Source: an uncultured Bacteroidota bacterium
Lineage (GTDB): Bacteria; Bacteroidota; Bacteroidia; NS11-12g; UBA9320
Length of the DNA: 7,603 nucleotides
NCBI GenBank assembly: GCA_913056425.1
Contig: CAJXLR010000067.1
Location: 1 to 7,603, forward strand
Reading direction: 5' to 3'
The position numbers and the translations under genes are program-made. The stretch's first letter is position 1. Each line of letters begins with the position of its first letter. Positions 6,029 to 7,603 of this stretch are shown here, one piece after another. The notes under the pieces are model-generated. The model had not been told where the DNA came from, ran no database searches, and saw nothing but the letters and a program-made list of their open reading frames with translations.

Positions 6029-6793
6029 ATGAAACGAACGGCACTTATCACAGGCGCAACGGCAGGTATTGGAAAGGCAACCGCTGTCCGGTTGGCGAAT
6101 GAAGGTTATAATTTGATTGTCACGGGTAGGCGGAAAGAACGACTTGAAGAGCTTCAATCCGAGCTAAGGACTCTGGGTGCGGAAGTGTCAATTTGCAGTT
6201 TCGATGTGCGAAACCACGACCAAGTAGCGGATGCCATCACGAGTATGATGCACGATGGTCACAAGATTGATGTGTTGGTTAATAATGCTGGACTCGCAAG
6301 TGGTTTAGATAAACTCCAAGACGGTGATATCGAAGATTGGGATAAAATGATTGATACCAACGTGAAAGGCTTACTTTTTGTGAGTCGAAATGTGATACCG
6401 CACATGATAGAAAATGGCTCGGGTCATATTGTTAACATTGGTTCAATAGCCGGGAAAGAAGTGTATCCGAATGGGAATGTGTACTGTGGCACCAAACACA
6501 TGGTAGATGCTTTGAATAAAAGTATGCGTCGCGAGTTGGCTGAGCATGGAATTAAGGTGTCAGCCGTTAATCCGGGTGCTGTAGAAACTGAGTTCTCAAT
6601 CGTTCGATTACATGGAGATCTGGAAAAAGCCAAAAAGGTTTATGACGGCTTCGAGAACCTTGTGGCAGAAGACATTGCAGATGCAATATACTTCATCATT
6701 TCACGACCAGAACATGTGAACATCAATGATTTGATAATCATGCCTAAAGCCCAACCTGCAGCCGGTACCGTTATTCGAAACAAAGGGTATTAG
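6029..6793 (+). CDS. SDR family oxidoreductase, YdfG-like (NADP-dependent 3-hydroxy acid dehydrogenase type)
   Basis: A 254-residue classical short-chain dehydrogenase. The Rossmann dinucleotide motif TGATAGIG is at 8-15. R34 and R35 after the second strand (VTGRRKERL) point to NADP(H) and not NAD(H). NNAG is at 85-88. The catalytic tetrad is N111, S139, Y152 and K156 (Y-x3-K). The wider pattern, with MIDTNVKGL, NVYCGTK, TEFS..R..GD..KA and HVNINDLIIMP near the end, resembles E. coli YdfG, which oxidises L-allo-threonine, serine and other 3-hydroxy acids and reduces malonic semialdehyde. The exact substrate here is inferred from that resemblance. It is a soluble cytoplasmic enzyme, usually a tetramer. 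It is transcribed away from rnz and its TAG stop overlaps the stop of the convergent stress-protein gene. The ATG at 6029 is firm because the first beta strand and the glycine motif follow at once. Confidence 0.93.
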   Translation: MKRTALITGATAGIGKATAVRLANEGYNLIVTGRRKERLEELQSELRTLGAEVSICSFDVRNHDQVADAITSMMHDGHKIDVLVNNAGLASGLDKLQDGDIEDWDKMIDTNVKGLLFVSRNVIPHMIENGSGHIVNIGSIAGKEVYPNGNVYCGTKHMVDALNKSMRRELAEHGIKVSAVNPGAVETEFSIVRLHGDLEKAKKVYDGFENLVAEDIADAIYFIISRPEHVNINDLIIMPKAQPAAGTVIRNKGY

Positions 6794-7603
6794 TATCCAA
6801 CAGACCCCGTAATTTGTAGGTCACGCCCGTGCATTACCATTACCGGGATAGTACTGTTGTTTACAATGTCCTGCGAGTATGACCCCATGATCAGACCTTT
6901 ACTTTCTGTGTCTGCCATAATCATAACCAAACCTGCACGAACTTCTTTTCCGTAATTCATGATGTTCTTTACTACATCACCACCGAATTGTTCACCGTAA
7001 GTGGTTTTGATTCCACGTTCATGTAAAAAGGTTTGAGTTTGCTTTCCGTAGGCGCGAAGTCTCGCTTTTACGGCATTGCTTGTTCCCTTCGTTACACTGT
7101 ATACATGTACCGTGGCGTTGTACGCTTGTGCCATCATTACAGCATATGGAACTTTCTGACGAGTCGTGTCCTCATCATCTAGAGGCAGTAAAATGTCACT
7201 TAATGCTTTATCCTCTTTTGTAGTTTCTTGGATTGTGATAACAGGACAGTTCGCAGAGCTTGCGATTCGGAATGCATTGCTTCCTACCCAAAATGGTTGC
7301 CATCCTTCTTCACCGTGTGTTCCCATGATAACCACATCAGCTCCGAGCTCTCGTTCAAGAGAAATAATTTCCGTGTATACCTTACCTTTTCGCTCAAGGT
7401 ATTCAATGTCCAAACCGGACGACTTTCCAACATCATCTACGGCTTTGGAAATATCTTCACCTGAACCATTTGACGATTTAGCAACATAAACCGCATGAAG
7501 TTTCGCATCGAAACGACGCGCCATGTCTGCAGCTTTTTTTAGGGCAACAATTGCGGATTTGCTGTTGTCAAATCCTACTAAAATATTTCTTACTTGAAAA
7601 TCC
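6790..7603 (-). CDS. Universal stress protein with two tandem Usp domains (5' end beyond right edge)
   Basis: The frame runs from the TAA at 6792-6790 to the right edge with 270 visible residues. An in-frame ATG at 7524 is not the start: the 26 codons before it read DFQVRNILVGFDNSKSAIVA and on, the typical first strand and acidic residue of a Usp domain. No ATG is visible upstream of it, so the true start lies outside. Domain 1 ends with G-x2-G-x9-G-S (positions 7323-7279, GTHG then VGSN), the ATP-binding signature of the MJ0577 type. Domain 2 begins at DILLPLDDEDT and ends with a degenerate loop (MADTESKGLIMGSYS) that lacks that spacing, so it probably binds no nucleotide. Two-domain Usp proteins are common in Bacteroidota; they are cytoplasmic and induced by stress or starvation in species studied. 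Function here is unknown beyond family. It converges on the SDR gene with a 4-base overlap. Confidence 0.92.
   Translation of the reverse strand, partial: DFQVRNILVGFDNSKSAIVALKKAADMARRFDAKLHAVYVAKSSNGSGEDISKAVDDVGKSSGLDIEYLERKGKVYTEIISLERELGADVVIMGTHGEEGWQPFWVGSNAFRIASSANCPVITIQETTKEDKALSDILLPLDDEDTTRQKVPYAVMMAQAYNATVHVYSVTKGTSNAVKARLRAYGKQTQTFLHERGIKTTYGEQFGGDVVKNIMNYGKEVRAGLVMIMADTESKGLIMGSYSQDIVNNSTIPVMVMHGRDLQITGSVGY

Noticed and set aside
5938..6051. N-terminal extension of rnz to an ATG at 6051
   Set aside because: The extra 38 residues do not resemble RNase Z, the family-length protein starts at 5937, and the extension would overlap the divergent SDR start.
7166..7489. Plus-strand open frame of 107 codons opposite the stress-protein gene
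   Set aside because: It is rich in Ser and lacks recognisable motifs, as expected for the complement of the well-supported Usp coding sequence.
7522..7524. ATG at 7524 as start of the universal stress protein
   Set aside because: The frame stays open to the window edge and the upstream codons encode the first beta strand of the Usp fold (ILVGFDNS).
1..7603. Defence system, mobile element or CRISPR array
   Set aside because: No transposase, integrase, nuclease-toxin, cas-like gene or repeat array was found; every gene but the DUF6438 one belongs to a common, well-described family.

Overview
The window looks like ordinary chromosome of a Bacteroidota bacterium, most likely a member of the Flavobacteriales. 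The signs are a short (about 800-residue) FtsK followed directly by lolA, a DUF6438 lipoprotein, a secreted zinc phospholipase C-like protein whose mature end reads PWGFFAHK, almost no Shine-Dalgarno sequences, and promoter-like TAnnTTTG elements. The assignment rests on gene content and style, not on a marker gene.

Layout. Six genes lie head to tail on the minus strand, in transcription order: rnz (tRNA 3'-end processing), ftsK (chromosome translocation at division), lolA (periplasmic lipoprotein carrier), a DUF6438 lipoprotein, a rhomboid membrane protease, and the first 201 codons of a secreted zinc phospholipase C/S1-P1-like hydrolase that runs off the left edge. Gaps are 72 bp (rnz-ftsK) and 48 bp (ftsK-lolA). 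The next two junctions are a 1-base TAATG overlap and a 1-bp gap, and the last gap is 19 bp, so lolA to the hydrolase is probably one transcript. rnz starts 91 bp from a divergent plus-strand gene for a YdfG-like short-chain dehydrogenase. That gene ends in a 4-base tail-to-tail overlap with a minus-strand gene for a two-domain universal stress protein, whose start lies beyond the right edge.

How the genes fit together. The five genes from ftsK leftward mostly act at the envelope: division-septum DNA pump, lipoprotein carrier, candidate lipoprotein, intramembrane protease, secreted hydrolase. A joint function is only inferred. The SDR and the stress protein are separate metabolic and stress genes. 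No tRNA, rRNA, CRISPR array, insertion sequence, phage gene or attachment site was seen, and no gene-free stretch exceeds 300 bases. I found no convincing undescribed system. The most notable points are small-scale: a possible translational relay through an 8-codon mini-ORF, a near-leaderless promoter and a palindrome in the rnz/SDR divergent region, and the terminator-free convergent overlap.
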